Positions 34,470 through 46,690 of a DNA stretch of 64,000 bases are shown here, piece by piece. Each line of letters starts with the position of its first letter. The first letter of the stretch is position 1. The stretch lies in NCBI GenBank assembly GCA_903813345.2, contig CAIIXF020000001.1, forward strand, positions 47,015,885 to 47,079,884, given 5' to 3'. The notes below the pieces were generated by a model. That model was not told where the DNA came from. It did no database searches and saw only the letters and a list, made by a program, of their open reading frames with translations. Both the position numbers and the translations under genes were made by a program. The stretch comes from Owenia fusiformis (Eukaryota; Annelida; Polychaeta; Sabellida; Oweniidae).

Positions 34470-34780
34470 ACCACTATGGAGGAACGTGGTGCAAAAACAC
34501 TGTTTTGGCATCAAGATGGCCAAGCTTCCGGTGATGGATTTTGAAAGATATTTTGTTTTCCGCATTTAAACCAATTTCTCGGACGAGTTTCTCAATAATC
34601 GTATACGTGCAATTAAGAAACGATCTATAATTTTATAAAATGTTCTTAGTATTGATCTAGCATCATTGAGAAGCGAGAAATTCACGGTTTTAGTTCCTCG
34701 CTTTTGATCCAAAGACACCACTCTGTTTATTATCAATGATAAAAAACATCAATGAGCTGATCCAAAAACGCCAATATAAT
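34470..34780. repeat. solo arm related to the 4667-6692 transposon
   Basis: GGCATCAAGATGGCCAAGCT, then GGACGAGTTTCTCAATAATCG and GAGAAGCGAGAAATTCACGG, match the left arm at 4704-4900 in the same order. The outermost CACTGGGG end is missing, so this is a decayed or internal fragment of the same family. Confidence 0.75.
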
Positions 34781-35038
34781 TACATTAGAAACATATATTA
34801 ATGTTTACATGTGTTGGTGGTGCATGAATGAAACGCACGATTCAGTGGTCCATGAATGAAATGCATCTTGTCCGGTTTTAAATGTATTTGTATCAAAATG
34901 GCACGGAGATTAACCAATTATCAAAATGGTCCAGTAGTAGAGATGCCCTGTTGTGAAATTGAAAATCCATCACGCAAGAAAATATTCGAAATACAAATCA
35001 TAGCCAGCGAATGAATTACATTGAGGGCCTAACACCCC

Positions 35039-35287
35039 AGTCGCATTTCCCACGGCCGCCGTGCGGTCTATCATTTCTGCGGCCAGTAGCTTTTCTACGC
35101 TGAACAAATATTATAACTCCGAGTTATAATTTCTACGGCGACCCTGCGGCCTGTAAAAAACTGGATACGCCGTACGAAGGCCGCAAGGCGAGCGTAGTTT
35201 TCCTACGCTCGGCGCAGAAATACACTGATTTAATTGATCTGCGTTCGACGTACGGCCGCCGTACGACAAATGTGACTGGGGTGTTAG
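35039..35287. mobile_element. GC-rich MITE with CTAACACCCCAGTC ends
   Basis: CTAACACCCCAGTCGCATTT at the left pairs with AAATGTGACTGGGGTGTTAG at the right. The interior is strongly palindromic, with repeated CGGCCGCCGTACG and CTACGC phrases. It is about 249 bp and far more GC-rich than its surroundings. Related pieces (CAGTCACATTTGCTACGGCA) continue at 35370-35740. Confidence 0.75.
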
Positions 35288-35299
35288 TAAATTATTGTG

Positions 35300-35760
35300 G
35301 CACGTCTGACTAAATTACGGTGGAGTTGCGTCTGCCGATTGGTTTTGATTGGTAATGTACTCGGGCTTAAGTCAGATTTGCTACGGCAACCATACGGTCT
35401 ATCATTTCTGCGACCAGTAAAATTCCTACGGTCTCATTTCTGTGGTCATAAACTTGAGCAGTCACATTTGCTACGGCAGCCATGCGGCGTTTTTTGGTCA
35501 TGAGGAGAAATGAAAACTACGATGATGATGATGCACGATCATTTAGGGCGCCCTACGGCGGGTAAAAACCTTGATAAAAACAAGGGTAAAAGCAAGCCTG
35601 CCACAGGGGCCCTATTATTATTTGTAGGCCCAGAAGCAAATCTACGGCTGCCGTGGAAATTCTTCGGCAGTCACATTTGTTACGGTAGCTGATTGTCCTA
35701 CGATCCTACGATCGCCGTACGGGCGCCGTACGTTAACAATTGTAATTGCGATTTACAAAG
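35300..35760. repeat. broken copies of the GC-rich MITE
   Basis: CACATTTGCTACGGCAGCCA near 35465, TCACATTTGTTACGGTAGC near 35671 and CGCCGTACGGGCGCCGTACG near 35711 repeat internal phrases of the 35039-35287 element without intact ends. The short frames here are not genes. Confidence 0.55.
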
Positions 35761-35806
35761 GTCAACTAAAACCCAAAATACAGAAGGATAGCTGCAAGTT
35801 GATCAT

Positions 35807-36182
35807 ATGCTCGACGGACGGTCAATATGGAACTTTTTTGACTTTCTATTTGGCTGCGGCTTGTTAACTTCTACAGTGGCCGTAGAAATTAAAACACACC
35901 CCGGTCCATGTTTGCGAAAAAATAGCTCAGATGTGAACATAATCGTCGATTTAGTGTTGTCGTCTGAACTATTTGTTCGCAAATATGTACATTTTCTTAA
36001 ACATATGATACTGATACACGTTTGTGATAAAAAAATGTCGTGGGAATTCTGCCTACAACGTGTGAAATAAGGAAAAAAGAAAAATCGTACCTTCGATGTC
36101 CCGACATTTTGTTACCGAAACGAACCGTTTCGGTAACGAACCGTTTCGGTAACCAGCGTAATCGAGTGGATCACCAGTGACC
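35807..36182 (+). repeat. LINE 5' scrap followed by an arm of the CACTGGTGATC transposon
   Basis: At 35850-35920 a frame reads CGLLTSTVAVEIKTHPGPC, resembling the region that precedes the endonuclease in the LINE at 47-51 kb (ILSGDIESHPGP). From about 35925 to 36182 (ending GGATCACCAGTG) the sequence is a copy of the arms of the element at 56290-57651, including a doubled GAACCGTTTCGGTAAC. Confidence 0.6.
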
Positions 36183-36458
36183 ATTTGACGTCAAGATAAA
36201 TAAAGATGCAAGAAGTATGTTTACATCGATAAAAGTACCTCAGAAACTAGATGGTTGATTTTGGCGGTAGATGGCGGTAAGCAAGAGAGGTGATTCTGAG
36301 GTCATCTCTGAGCTTTGGAGGTTCCCTCCTCTGTCTTGTGTCTTCAACCTTGAGACCTTAAAGCATTGGCCACATTTTCTGAAAAATTCTAAATATAACT
36401 TTTATATATTTTTCAGTCACATTTTCAGAGGGCTATATGTGACAATGCCCATTGTGAT

Positions 36459-37045
36459 TAGGGCCGTGCCATTCGACCGGAATCGGTCCGAACCGCGGAC
36501 TTTTGTTAAAATACCGGAATTCGGAATTTTAATATCATGTTCCGAAGGGTTTCGGAACAATATCGGACCCTTACCTTAGTACTTGCTTTGAATCGTTAAT
36601 ATCCGTGACCATTGTTCCTCCAGTGATGTTTTCCTTCAAACTACATCCAATTTGCATGTGTATTACTCGCATAAACAAAATAAATAGCGGAGAAATCAAC
36701 AGAAATCAAGTTTTGTTTTACGAACTTTGACCTTCGGATTTCATTGGAAGTAGGAATCGACGGGGCGAAAATACTCATAGATAAATGAATAAATTTACTT
36801 TTCCATGACGTCTTACAATCTAACAGCGTTAATTAATTACATTTTAACTCTTACAATATCAGATTAATTGATTTAGAAGAAATTATCTTCCCCATGACAG
36901 ATTTTCCTCGAGTAGTTTCGTATTCGTTTATATTTTTGTAATATTTTCATTTGTGAACCAAAAGGGGTTCCGAAAGTTCCGATTCCGTGAGACCAAGTTC
37001 CGGTTCCGATTCCGAACCGTCCGAACCGGTTCCGGCACAGCCCTA
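36459..37045. mobile_element. hAT-type MITE with 8-bp target duplication
   Basis: 587 bp with inverted ends TAGGGC(C/T)GTGCC followed by CCGG-rich arms (GACCGGAATCGGTCCGAACC left). The perfect 8-bp duplication ATTGTGAT flanks it (36451-36458, 37046-37053). TAGGG-type termini and 8-bp duplications are typical of hAT elements. It is non-coding, and its size is close to that of the other hAT MITE at 26681. Confidence 0.88.
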
Positions 37046-37399
37046 ATTGTGATCCTGGTTGTGTAAATTATATATGGAACAAGTAAAACTGATCAAACAG
37101 AACTTAGTTATCTTAGTTCAAAAAATCCAGCATATTTCAGTTTTGTCACTTTCTGTTAACTATCATTGGACCTTAACGAAATGTTTTTTTATAGGATAGG
37201 CATTTCTATATACTGTGCATAGGTTAACAAACCCCAATGGACGGATCAATAACAAGTATATAGCGAACACAAGCTTGTACCCTAAAATAACTGGTGTGTT
37301 CAATAGTAATACAACGCTATAAGCTACATGTACTCAGTGCTTATAGTAAAATACTTGAAATACACTAAGCCTATACGCATACAATCATACATCACAAAA

Positions 37400-40300
37400 A
37401 TGCCATCGACTAAGAGTGCAGAGGAAAAAGATGGAGATTTTGCAGGTTTCTTTTCGACAGTCGACGAGCATACGACATCTATTGTCGCAGCGGTGACAGG
37501 TACGGTGTTTTGTAATTACAAAGTTGAATCAATGCATGTCATTTTTAGACAATTCCAATTTTGCTTCTTTAAATATCTGGCTGATTTTATTTATTTCACA
37601 CATACATGTCAGATTTAATTCACTTTTACCTGTATCTTATATTTTAAGTCTTAAGTCAAAAGTATTGACTTAAACACTTCAAACCGAAATATATGCTGAA
37701 CGTTTCTAGTTAAGTGGTAAGAGTGCTCGATAAAAAAACAAGCCTCACAAACGACTACTTGCAAACATACAAAATAAGACTGCATAAATATCACTATTGA
37801 TTTTGGATAGATGGTAGCATGGAAAGATATGACCTCGAGTCACGTTTTAGTTTTAGTTTAAGGAATTTCGCGTTCAATGGTAAAAAATATCCAATCCATT
37901 TACAAACTGTTGGTCAGAAGTCAAGGTATCTTGATAGTTTTTTAAACATTGCCAAAGCAGAAAAATGGACATGTATGATTACTAATAATCATTGATTAGT
38001 ACCAAAATGAACCAAAACCAATATATATTAAGCTCCCGGGACTAGTCTAGAACTTTACATTAATTTAGTATGTACAGTTATATATACATAGAATCAAAGC
38101 TGGCACTTGAATGAAACGTTTGTGGTAGTAATAAGGTTTTGATTGGTTTATTGACTTTATACACACGGGCAATGGGGGGGATCAGAATACTCGATATGTA
38201 TCAGTGTGTGATATATGATTTACATGTACGAGGATATAGAGGCGCTAACTCATTTGATGAAATATGATTTCCAGGTACAATTCCCAGTTGGATTAAAGGT
38301 GGATTCCTTCGAAATGGACCTGGAAAATTTGAAGCTGGTAAGGACAAATACAACCATTGGTTTGATGGACTTGCTCTGTTGCATCGGTTTGACTTTGACA
38401 ACGGTGTTGTAAAATATCATAGCAAGTTTCTGAGAAGTGATTCGTACGTACAGGCTTTAGAGCAAAACAGGATCGTTATTTCAGAGTTTGGTACAGCAGC
38501 AACACCAGATCCTTGTAAAACCGTATTTCAAAGGTTTGTATATTAAGGTAGTTCTGCACAAATACTCACACATTTATTGTGAAATCATTGAATTCTCATC
38601 ATGTGAGTCTAATTTAATTAATTTCGTTTTTGTGCTCCATTATCCTCGCAACCGTGAACAAGTGAACAGTTACGTTTCATTTTGGCATATTGGTGTTTAT
38701 CGTTTCTCAGCTTTACTCCCCGGCTCTTATTTTACAAACAGTTAATGAAAACACAGAATGAAATCCTGTGCTAAGGGCTGATGTGAAAAAGTCAGTCCAC
38801 CCCAGTGGGGATCGAACCCATGTCCCCTCGCTTTCCGGAAACCGTCACCAAATTATTTAAACGTTTTCTCTGATTGGATTATTTTTACATAATTTTCTCA
38901 AGATATAAATAACCCTATGCATTAAAAACTGTTATGATAGATTGTATCAAAATATGTGTAAATTCAGAAACGCAATATTTTCACTAAGGCCAACTTAGGA
39001 TGTCCTTATAAATTCTGATAAAGTGTTTTCACCCTTCAACGCAGGTGTCCAGATTCCAGAATCCGTATGAGTTTGCGTTTGATTTCACGATTTGGATTTA
39101 GCTAGGACGTAAATAGAGCTTGTCCAGTATAGGGTTCAGGATATTGAGCTTACCCCTTGGCCAATATAATATATCTGCCCCCGGGACGTCCTTAGCCGAT
39201 AATTTGATTTGTTTATCCCATCATGCCATTCTTGTTCATGTCGTGGTTCACATGACATTGTTCAATTGGCTCAATTCAAACAAGGTCTTACAAACCTACT
39301 GTATAAACCTGAAATACGTCCAAGTATGGGAAAAAACGAAGTATACTTATTTACTTTCTATTATCTTGTTCACAATGAAAATGTCAATGCAAGTGCTAAA
39401 CTAGAATCTGATGCATTTTCTTTCAGATTTGTGTCTCATTTCAAACCTTCACCCGAGGAAATAGCGTCAGATAACAATATCGTTTCTATAACCCGAATAG
39501 GAGATGGTGTGTATGCTGCAAATGACACTGTGATTTTAAGAAGGATAGATCACAACAGTTTGGATACCATTGAGAGGGTAATGGCTTAATACAAAAACTT
39601 CAAAAAATATTTATTAATATGTCCTTTTTATTTATTCTACAAAGTAGATCGGTTAAAGTTGCCCTAGTCCTATTGTAACAGCATGATATTATATCAAGTA
39701 GAAATACAATAGAAAGAACAATATTTGGAAATTGTTTATCGAAATATGTTTATGTCACCACCAAAAAGTGGTGACATATAGTGGTGGTCTCTGTTTTTTG
39801 ACGGCGGTTGGTGGTTGGCGGTTGGTGGTCGGCGGTTGGCGGTTGGTGGTCGGCGGTTGGCGGTTGGTGGTTGGCGTCTGTAACAAATTATTACAACTTC
39901 CAATAACTTAACAAATACTGTTTAGACTGACTCAATTTTTTTTCAAAATCATCTACATGTTTTCAGAAGTTCAAATCTGACTTTATATTTAAGATTTGAC
40001 CTTCAATGACCTTTCAAGGTCAAAAAAGGTCAAAAAGGTTTTATTCAAAATCATCTACAAGTTCTCAACAGTTCAAATCTGACTATAGATTTGACCTTCA
40101 ATGAATTCGCAAGGTCAAAAAAGAGTTGACCTTCAATGACATTCTCAAGGTCAAAAAAGGAATTTTTCATCTTGCTTCATATTTCCAATAAATAATCATC
40201 TACATGTTTTTAGAAGTTCGAATTTGAATTTATATTTGACCTTCAATGACCTTTTCAAGGTCAAAAAAGGTCAAAAACGTCTTTTTTCAACTTGCTTCAA

Positions 40301-43300
40301 ATTGACCAATTTTTTTCAAAATCATCTACAAGTTATCAAAAGTTCAAATCTGACTTTAGATTTGAGATTTGACCTTCATTCCAAAAAGGAATTTTTCATC
40401 TTGCTTCATATTTCCAATAAATAATCATCTACATGTTTTTAGAAGTTCGAATTTGGCTTTATATTTGACCTTCAATGACCTTTTCAAGGTCAAAAAAGGT
40501 CAAAAGTGTATTTTTTCAACTTACTTCAAATTGACCAATTTTTTTCAAAATCATCTAAAAGTACTCAATAGTTCAAATCTGACTATAGATTTGACCTTCA
40601 ATGAATTCTCAAGGTCAAAAAAGATTTGACCTTCTATGACATTCTCAAGGTCAAAAAGGTCTTTTTCTTCTTGCTTCAAATTGACCAATTTGTTTTCAAA
40701 ATCATCTTCATGTTCTCAGAAGTTCAAATCTGACTTAAGATTGAACTCATAATATTGTGAGCAACTAGGTGGTGACATTTTGTCATGTTAATGCCTTGTT
40801 TCTATTTTCATTGCTAAAGCAACCCATAGTTTCATTTATTTCCACTTAACTCATATGTTTGGTTTTATAATAATTTCAAAAATGATAAAAAGGATCCACC
40901 TTATCTGCCATTTTAATTAAGATTTCAAAACTGTCGTCACATCAACTTCATTCAACTGTTCAACATTGTTAGTATAGGGAGGCCTTGGAGAGACATAAAC
41001 CGAGCATGATTTTTATACAATTGATTATATTTTTGTAATATGTTGAATAACCACTGCGCATCTATTTCCTTATAAGAAATCTCTAAATCTTCTTCTTAGT
41101 ATATTATCTGACATTTTCTATACTACAAGTATACCCGTAATGCTAAGGCAGGCTATTGAGCAGCCATTTTTGGGAAAAGTAGGTCAATATGGCAGTTAAT
41201 TAAATAACTTTACCTATCAACGACCTCAATTTTGACCAACTATTTTTGGAATAGGTTTCCTAAATATTATGGATAACACAATCTATGACTAAAGCATGAT
41301 CAGCCTCTTAAACTGTCACATTGCACAGACCAACTTAAAATAAAGGTGATCAACGTAGAAATTACATAGTAATAATATTTTCTAATCGATAGGTGGATAT
41401 GAGCAAACTGATCACTATCCATACATCTACTGCGCATCCGCACACCATGCCAGATGGAACTTATTACAACATTGGAATCAACTTCAAGGCAGGCTGCTAT
41501 CACGTCATTGAGATAGCTCCGGATTCAAAGAAGGATGACCCAGTTGAAGGTGCAAAAATTCTTCATACTATACCAATGGAAAGTCGCATGCACCCTGCAT
41601 ATTTTCACAGGTTTGTTGAGCAAAACTTTGTTATACATTGTATGCGTAATTTGGCATGGGTGTAACCAGACACATATAAAACATGTCTCTGATGTAACTA
41701 ACTATATAATGAGGCAAACTCTTTTTCGAATAAAATTGAAAAAGTTATGTCCAATAAAAGTATAACCCCCTTTTTAATAAGGTTTTGCAACGCCTATTTT
41801 TGTTTCCTAATTAGCCATTCAAGTGTAGTTCAACTGGTCAAACTTCTCGATTTCTCACAGTTACCTTTTGGCGATTTAGGAATTGTAAATTGTATATCTG
41901 AATACTGATTATGAAGTTTAAACTAATATGTATGATCGATAAAATACTTCTCAAGATCCAGATCAAATATCCTACAATACAAGTGCACTAAAGTCATCGT
42001 ATAGGGTATGAGCGACCAGATCAAAAGTGTATTCTCCATTTTTTCAGTTTCAACATGTCTGCCAACTATATTATATTCCACGAGCAGCCATTGAGGTTTA
42101 GTATGTTTAAAGTAATGACCTGGAAACTCTTCAAGTCGGGGGTGGATGCCTTGATGTCGTTTCACAAGAACCTCAAATCAAATTTCCACGTCTGTGACAA
42201 GAGAACGGGTAAGGTGTGATTAAACTGTTTGAAAAACGATGTGTCCTAAGTATAGCAGAGCGCCAACCCTCATATAGTAAAAAGCGGGATGTAGTGTTTT
42301 GGGTCTGATATTCTAAATATGTCATTATCAGATCATGCATGTTGTCTGTAAGATTATGCACAACCTCATTATAAATTCGGTAAAAACTTTGGGCTAAGTA
42401 ATTTTCAAGATCAAATCGTATACGTGCATATCCAAACGCTAGACCCATCTTAAAAACGAGTTTTTCTTTTAAAGGTGAAGTCTTGCCATTGAAATTCGTA
42501 TCCGAACCATTTGTCCACTTTCACGTTATCAACTCATACGAAGAAAGTGGACATTTAATCATTGACTTGTGTGGGGCTGGTGATTCATCAGGATTCGACA
42601 CTCTGTATCTGGCCTATCTTAAAGGAATTGTAAGTAAACGTAACTTTTCAACTTTACGATTATATCTTCTACCTATATGTAGATATGGGTAACACATTAT
42701 AGCAATAGTCTGTTCAGCTGATATATTGAGATTTGTAAAAGAATCCAGAACGCAATTATGTAATGCCCGTGCATCTAAACCTTACAATAAGGTTTACATC
42801 GGGTGTCCCCAAAATTGAATCGCTTTTTGACAAGTGTTTTCTCAGCAATTGATTACTCAAATTCATTGAAAATTTCTATAGGCCTTATTGTATCATTAAT
42901 AAGTCGAAACAATATGAAAGAGATCAGTTACATATTATGTGAGAATTGACAAATTCAAAATTGCATGTCAAAAAATCCAATATCAATAGAAAAGCCACTT
43001 ATTTCTGAAAGAAGCTGTTTTTGGGTTGTGTGACATGCATTTTTGAATTTTCTCTTTCATATTCGTAAAACTTGCTAATGATACCATAGGGCTACTTCAT
43101 AGAAATTTTCAATTTTGAATGATCAATTGCTGAGAAAACACCTGTCAAAAAAGCGATTCATTATTTTGGGACACCCGATATAGACAAGTCAATGGGCACC
43201 CACAAGCCCCCATAGTCCAAAGCTTATATTTTCAGGCTTCCAATTGGTTTATGCATGGGCTTAAAGTTATCGCATACATCTGAGATTTTCAAAGACGTCT

Positions 43301-45725
43301 TTCACTGCGGCATTAACCGCGTTTGTTAGACTTTTGGTATAATATGATGTCAATTCATGTAAACGTTCATTCAATGTATTTGTAAAGTTTTTTGATCATG
43401 ATGTATTGCAGAAAGTGGACGATGAAGAAAGCTACAAAAACAGTAAGCTGTCCAAAGCCCAACGATCTTGGCCCATACGATTCGTCATACCTCTTGATGT
43501 AACGAAGGAAAGTCCAAAGAATACGAACTTGATCACTTTGGCAGGAACAACAGGTAACCGGTGATATTATGTCGAAATTAGGAAAACAAATATATATTTC
43601 CAAGAACGAAATCTACTGCACTCTTTAAAATAATGACGACCTCTTGATATTCGAAAAATATTTTATTCCGTTTAATGGAATTTGTATGATTTCCAGCCAC
43701 TGCAATGTTAAAGAAAGACGGAAGTGTGTACCTTACCTGTGAATCCCTTATTCCCGAGGACCTCCGAAGCAAGACATGCGGAATGGACTTTCCACAAATA
43801 AACTATAACTTTTACAATGGAAAACCGTACCGTTATTGCTACTTCACTGGGTTTCCAGAATTTGTTATCCCGCCTGATAAATTGATCAAGCTCGATGTTA
43901 AAACAAAAACTACACAGGTAAATGTAAAATGTCCTGACTGTTGTTGTCTTATGATAGAACATCATGTTTGCTTCCATTTCAAATCAGAAGACATTTTGTA
44001 TAATACACGTCGCACGAAACTGGGGACAATTAGCGTAACATTATGGCGTCAAAAAACCAAGACAAAACAATTAGCAGCATAGGGCGCAAACAGCCTTACA
44101 ACGTCAAAAACGACAAGCGTCACATTTTTGTCAAGTTTAGTCAACCTAAAAATAAAATACTTTATCCTTATCTAATCATGACAAAATTCACAGGGTAGCA
44201 AGATCTCGAGGACAATATTTCTGAAATGTTTTTGAATTTTGGAAAACGGTCAAGAAATCGACTTGGGGCGTTGGTAAAAATTGATATGTATGGAATTTGT
44301 GGTAGAAAATCGATGCGTCACATTTTTTTCAAGTCTCGAAAACCAGCTCTTATTTTAATATTATTTGCAAAATAAACAAACTGGTTATTGTTTTGTAAAT
44401 TTCGCCATGACAATATTGTGCAGTTAATTTTTCTTTCAAATCAGACTTGAATTAGAAGGTTAAATGAAGGTAAACTTATTGCTCGTCCCATTCGCCTTCA
44501 AAACCAATTTTGACACAATTTTGAAAATTTTAAAAGCGTTCATATATGATAATTTGAACTGTAGCCGTTAAGGAATTGTGACGGCATAAATGAACATGTT
44601 CCATTGAATAAATTGTGAAATTTTAGTGGGATTTTGATCATTATTTCAAAAGTTATCCCAATTTCAATGAGCCCTGTAAGTGTAAAGTGTTACGTCTTAC
44701 AGCGTATTTGACGATTTGGGGATATGTTTAACTTTAAAAATATGTTGGATCCCATCAAAATTTTGAAGAAAAAATAATTTCACTGAAATGCGAATAAAAA
44801 ATACTTCAAAATGATATATAAAACACATAGCTAGCTTTTTAAATAAGGCAGAGATTAACGCTCAAAGCTGAAATCAGCCCGTATTTCCCGAATTGTCCCC
44901 AGGTCCGTGCACGTCATAATAAAGCTATCCTCTCAAAAGACATTTTATATAAAGCTATCCTCTCTTCATGAGATGGAACTTAAAATGTAATTTAACGTTT
45001 TTTCGTGTAACGTAGAACTACAGGGCGTTATAATGAATAACAACCCTTTGACTACAATCGTTATCTCACCACCATTCAATGGTGTTAACAAGAAGTTATT
45101 TATTTGAAAAAAGAAAGATGTAGGCCTATTTATTAGTTTCTGATACCTGATCCTAATCCTGTAGTCAATGTTTTATGTCAATTTTGGTCTCCTCCCATCT
45201 TGTTTGATTTTTAAAGTTTGCAAAATACTTTGTAGATTTGGCAAGAAGATGAGTGCTATCCATCTGAGCCTATGTTTGTTCCTGCCCCTGATGCTACAAG
45301 AGAGGATGAAGGTATGAAATAAGCATAAGGGAATGAAGAAGTTCATTTGTTGTAATCTAATTTTGGTGAACGCACGCAAAATGATATAATAAGTAATTAG
45401 CAATAACTATACGTAACTATGCATGTAAACCAAAGTTCTTATGATATCGAAAATCATTAAAAACACTGTTTTGAGTGATATTTTTTGTACACGTCTGCAA
45501 ATTCTTGATTTTACCATTGTCTAACCTTCATCCTAGGTCTAATTCATTCTCTTCATAAGATTGCTATCATTACTTTTCACAGGAGTTGTGTTGTCAGTTG
45601 TCATCAGCCCAAACAAAGACAAGCCAACGTTTGTCTTAGTGTTAGACGGAGAAAGTTTTAAGGAAGTTGGAAGAGCGTCAATCCCATGTGATATCCCTCT
45701 AGGAGTGCACGGAACTTTCATTTAA
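37400..45725 (+). CDS. carotenoid cleavage oxygenase (BCO/RPE65 family), complete
   Basis: Exons: 37400-37499, 38275-38533, 39427-39577, 41393-41610, 42048-42208, 42475-42629, 43412-43553, 43697-43917, 45236-45311, 45583-45725 (stop TAA). The sum is 1626 nt, 541 aa, all in phase, the usual family length. Landmarks: GGFLRNGPG and HWFDG (61-65), [15 protein letters not shown] with H185, YFHS with H242, FHVINSYEE with H313, [18 protein letters not shown] and C-terminal LGVHGTFI with H537. The four His are the expected Fe(II) ligands of the beta-propeller. The likely role is oxidative cleavage of a carotenoid to apocarotenals/retinal; BCO1-like versus BCO2-like cannot be decided. The start is the ATG at 37400 (A at -3). 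An in-frame ATG at 37328 would add 24 residues rich in Lys/Arg without acids, possibly a mitochondrial presequence as in BCO2. Confidence 0.93.
38773..38855 (-). repeat. tRNA-derived SINE remnant
   Basis: On the minus strand GGACATGGGTTCGATCCCCA contains a perfect RNA polymerase III B box (GGTTCGATCCC) followed by CTGGGGTGGACTGACTTTTT. I see no A box or complete cloverleaf, so this is not a functional tRNA gene. It lies in BCO intron 2. Confidence 0.45.
39751..40800. repeat. dispersed repeat with TTGACCTTCAATGACCTT...AAGGTCA array
   Basis: Opens with TATGTCACCACCAAAAAGTG, then a (GGCGGTTGGTGGTC)n minisatellite (39800-39880). Then come seven or more degenerate 100-150-bp units, each with TTTGACCTTCAATGACCTTT and CAAGGTCAAAAAAGGTCAAA, closing with GGTGGTGACATTTTGTCATG at 40771. 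It is non-coding and lies in BCO intron 3. The repeated TCAAGGTCA is identical to the extended half-site bound by monomeric nuclear receptors. Confidence 0.75.
42797..43180. mobile_element. TA-flanked palindromic MITE in BCO intron 6
   Basis: 384 bp. Left ATCGGGTGTCCCCAAAATTG and, over more than 100 bp, GACAAGTGTTTTCTCAGCAA pair with the right end (TTGCTGAGAAAACACCTGTC, TTTTGGGACACCCGAT). It is flanked by TA (42795-42796, 43181-43182). The interior also folds (TTCAAAATTGCATGTCA against TGACATGCATTTTTGAA). Confidence 0.82.
44020..44902. repeat. possible inverted-repeat element in BCO intron 8
   Basis: CTGGGGACAATT at 44020 has its complement AATTGTCCCCAG at 44891-44902, and GACATTTT(G/A)TATAA recurs just outside both ends. 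The interior is AT-rich and non-coding. With only 12 bp of matched ends and no duplication, this is a weak call. Confidence 0.35.
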
Positions 45726-46690
45726 CCATTGTTCGTCATCAGTCAGATGAGCACGCAAAGGACGATGCTAAGCTGGCAATGATTGTACATTAATTTAGCT
45801 TGAAATGACGATTTCCGATTTATATGATGATCATGACATATCGATAAGACGATATACAGTATTAACTAACAGAGCTAGATTTTCAGGTATAACTCAATCA
45901 TATTTATAAAGTTGAATATCAAAGATAACCGAAATATAATTGAGTTTGCAAAACCGAGTTGGTCTTTGGAGCCCGGGGTTACGTAATCCCTTGATAACAA
46001 ATCACATGTATGCATAGTATATTCATTGAGCCTAGACAACAAGAAGAGGTATCTGGCAGAGGTCCGTGATCTAATCATCAAATATAGATACGGAGGTCGT
46101 TTTGAGTGATATCATTTTTATCGACGAGTAATTGATGCCAAATATCAACACGAGTGAGCGAGGCAAACGAATATTGATATTGGATATTATATTTACGAGA
46201 AACTTGGAATGCAAAACCATTTTATTCCAAGCTGAAAATAATCTGATAGCTGATAATCAGGTATATCCCATGATCAAAATTTGACCAAAAATTAAAAACA
46301 AATTCACTTATTATACAACTGTGTGGGTGATTAACGATATGACCCGTATATGGGGCTGATAAACGATTTTCTGGAAAGTATCCTAGACGAATCGCCATAA
46401 TATCAGAAAAACACTGGCTGTTGTTCAACACAATAATCATCGGCCGGACAAATGAAGGTATTATGACATCACAAAAAAGAACATTTCATTGTCTTCGATG
46501 TTCATTTGATTTCAAAAGTTATAAAAGTAATAGTTTTGGTCTCGTTACTACAGCAAACATTTTAAGTCTGCCAAACAAGGACAAATATAAAGAATTATGA
46601 AACTGCTCTTTATGCAACAAATAACTGCCAAACGATAGGCCCTGGCCTACTATAAGTTGAATTATGGAATTGGTTGAATTTCGTTTTCAG

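Larger units (their letters stand above)
31251..37399. other. gene-poor region between the BRICHOS and carotenoid oxygenase genes
   Basis: No exon was supported apart from the mobile and repeat fragments listed separately. Frames such as 32146-32376 and 31726-31964 have no recognisable domain, no flanking splice logic and no counterpart elsewhere in the window. The BCO promoter presumably lies just upstream of 37328. Confidence 0.5.

Noticed and set aside
38773-38855. tRNA gene
   Set aside because: B box present but no A box or cloverleaf; better explained as a SINE remnant.
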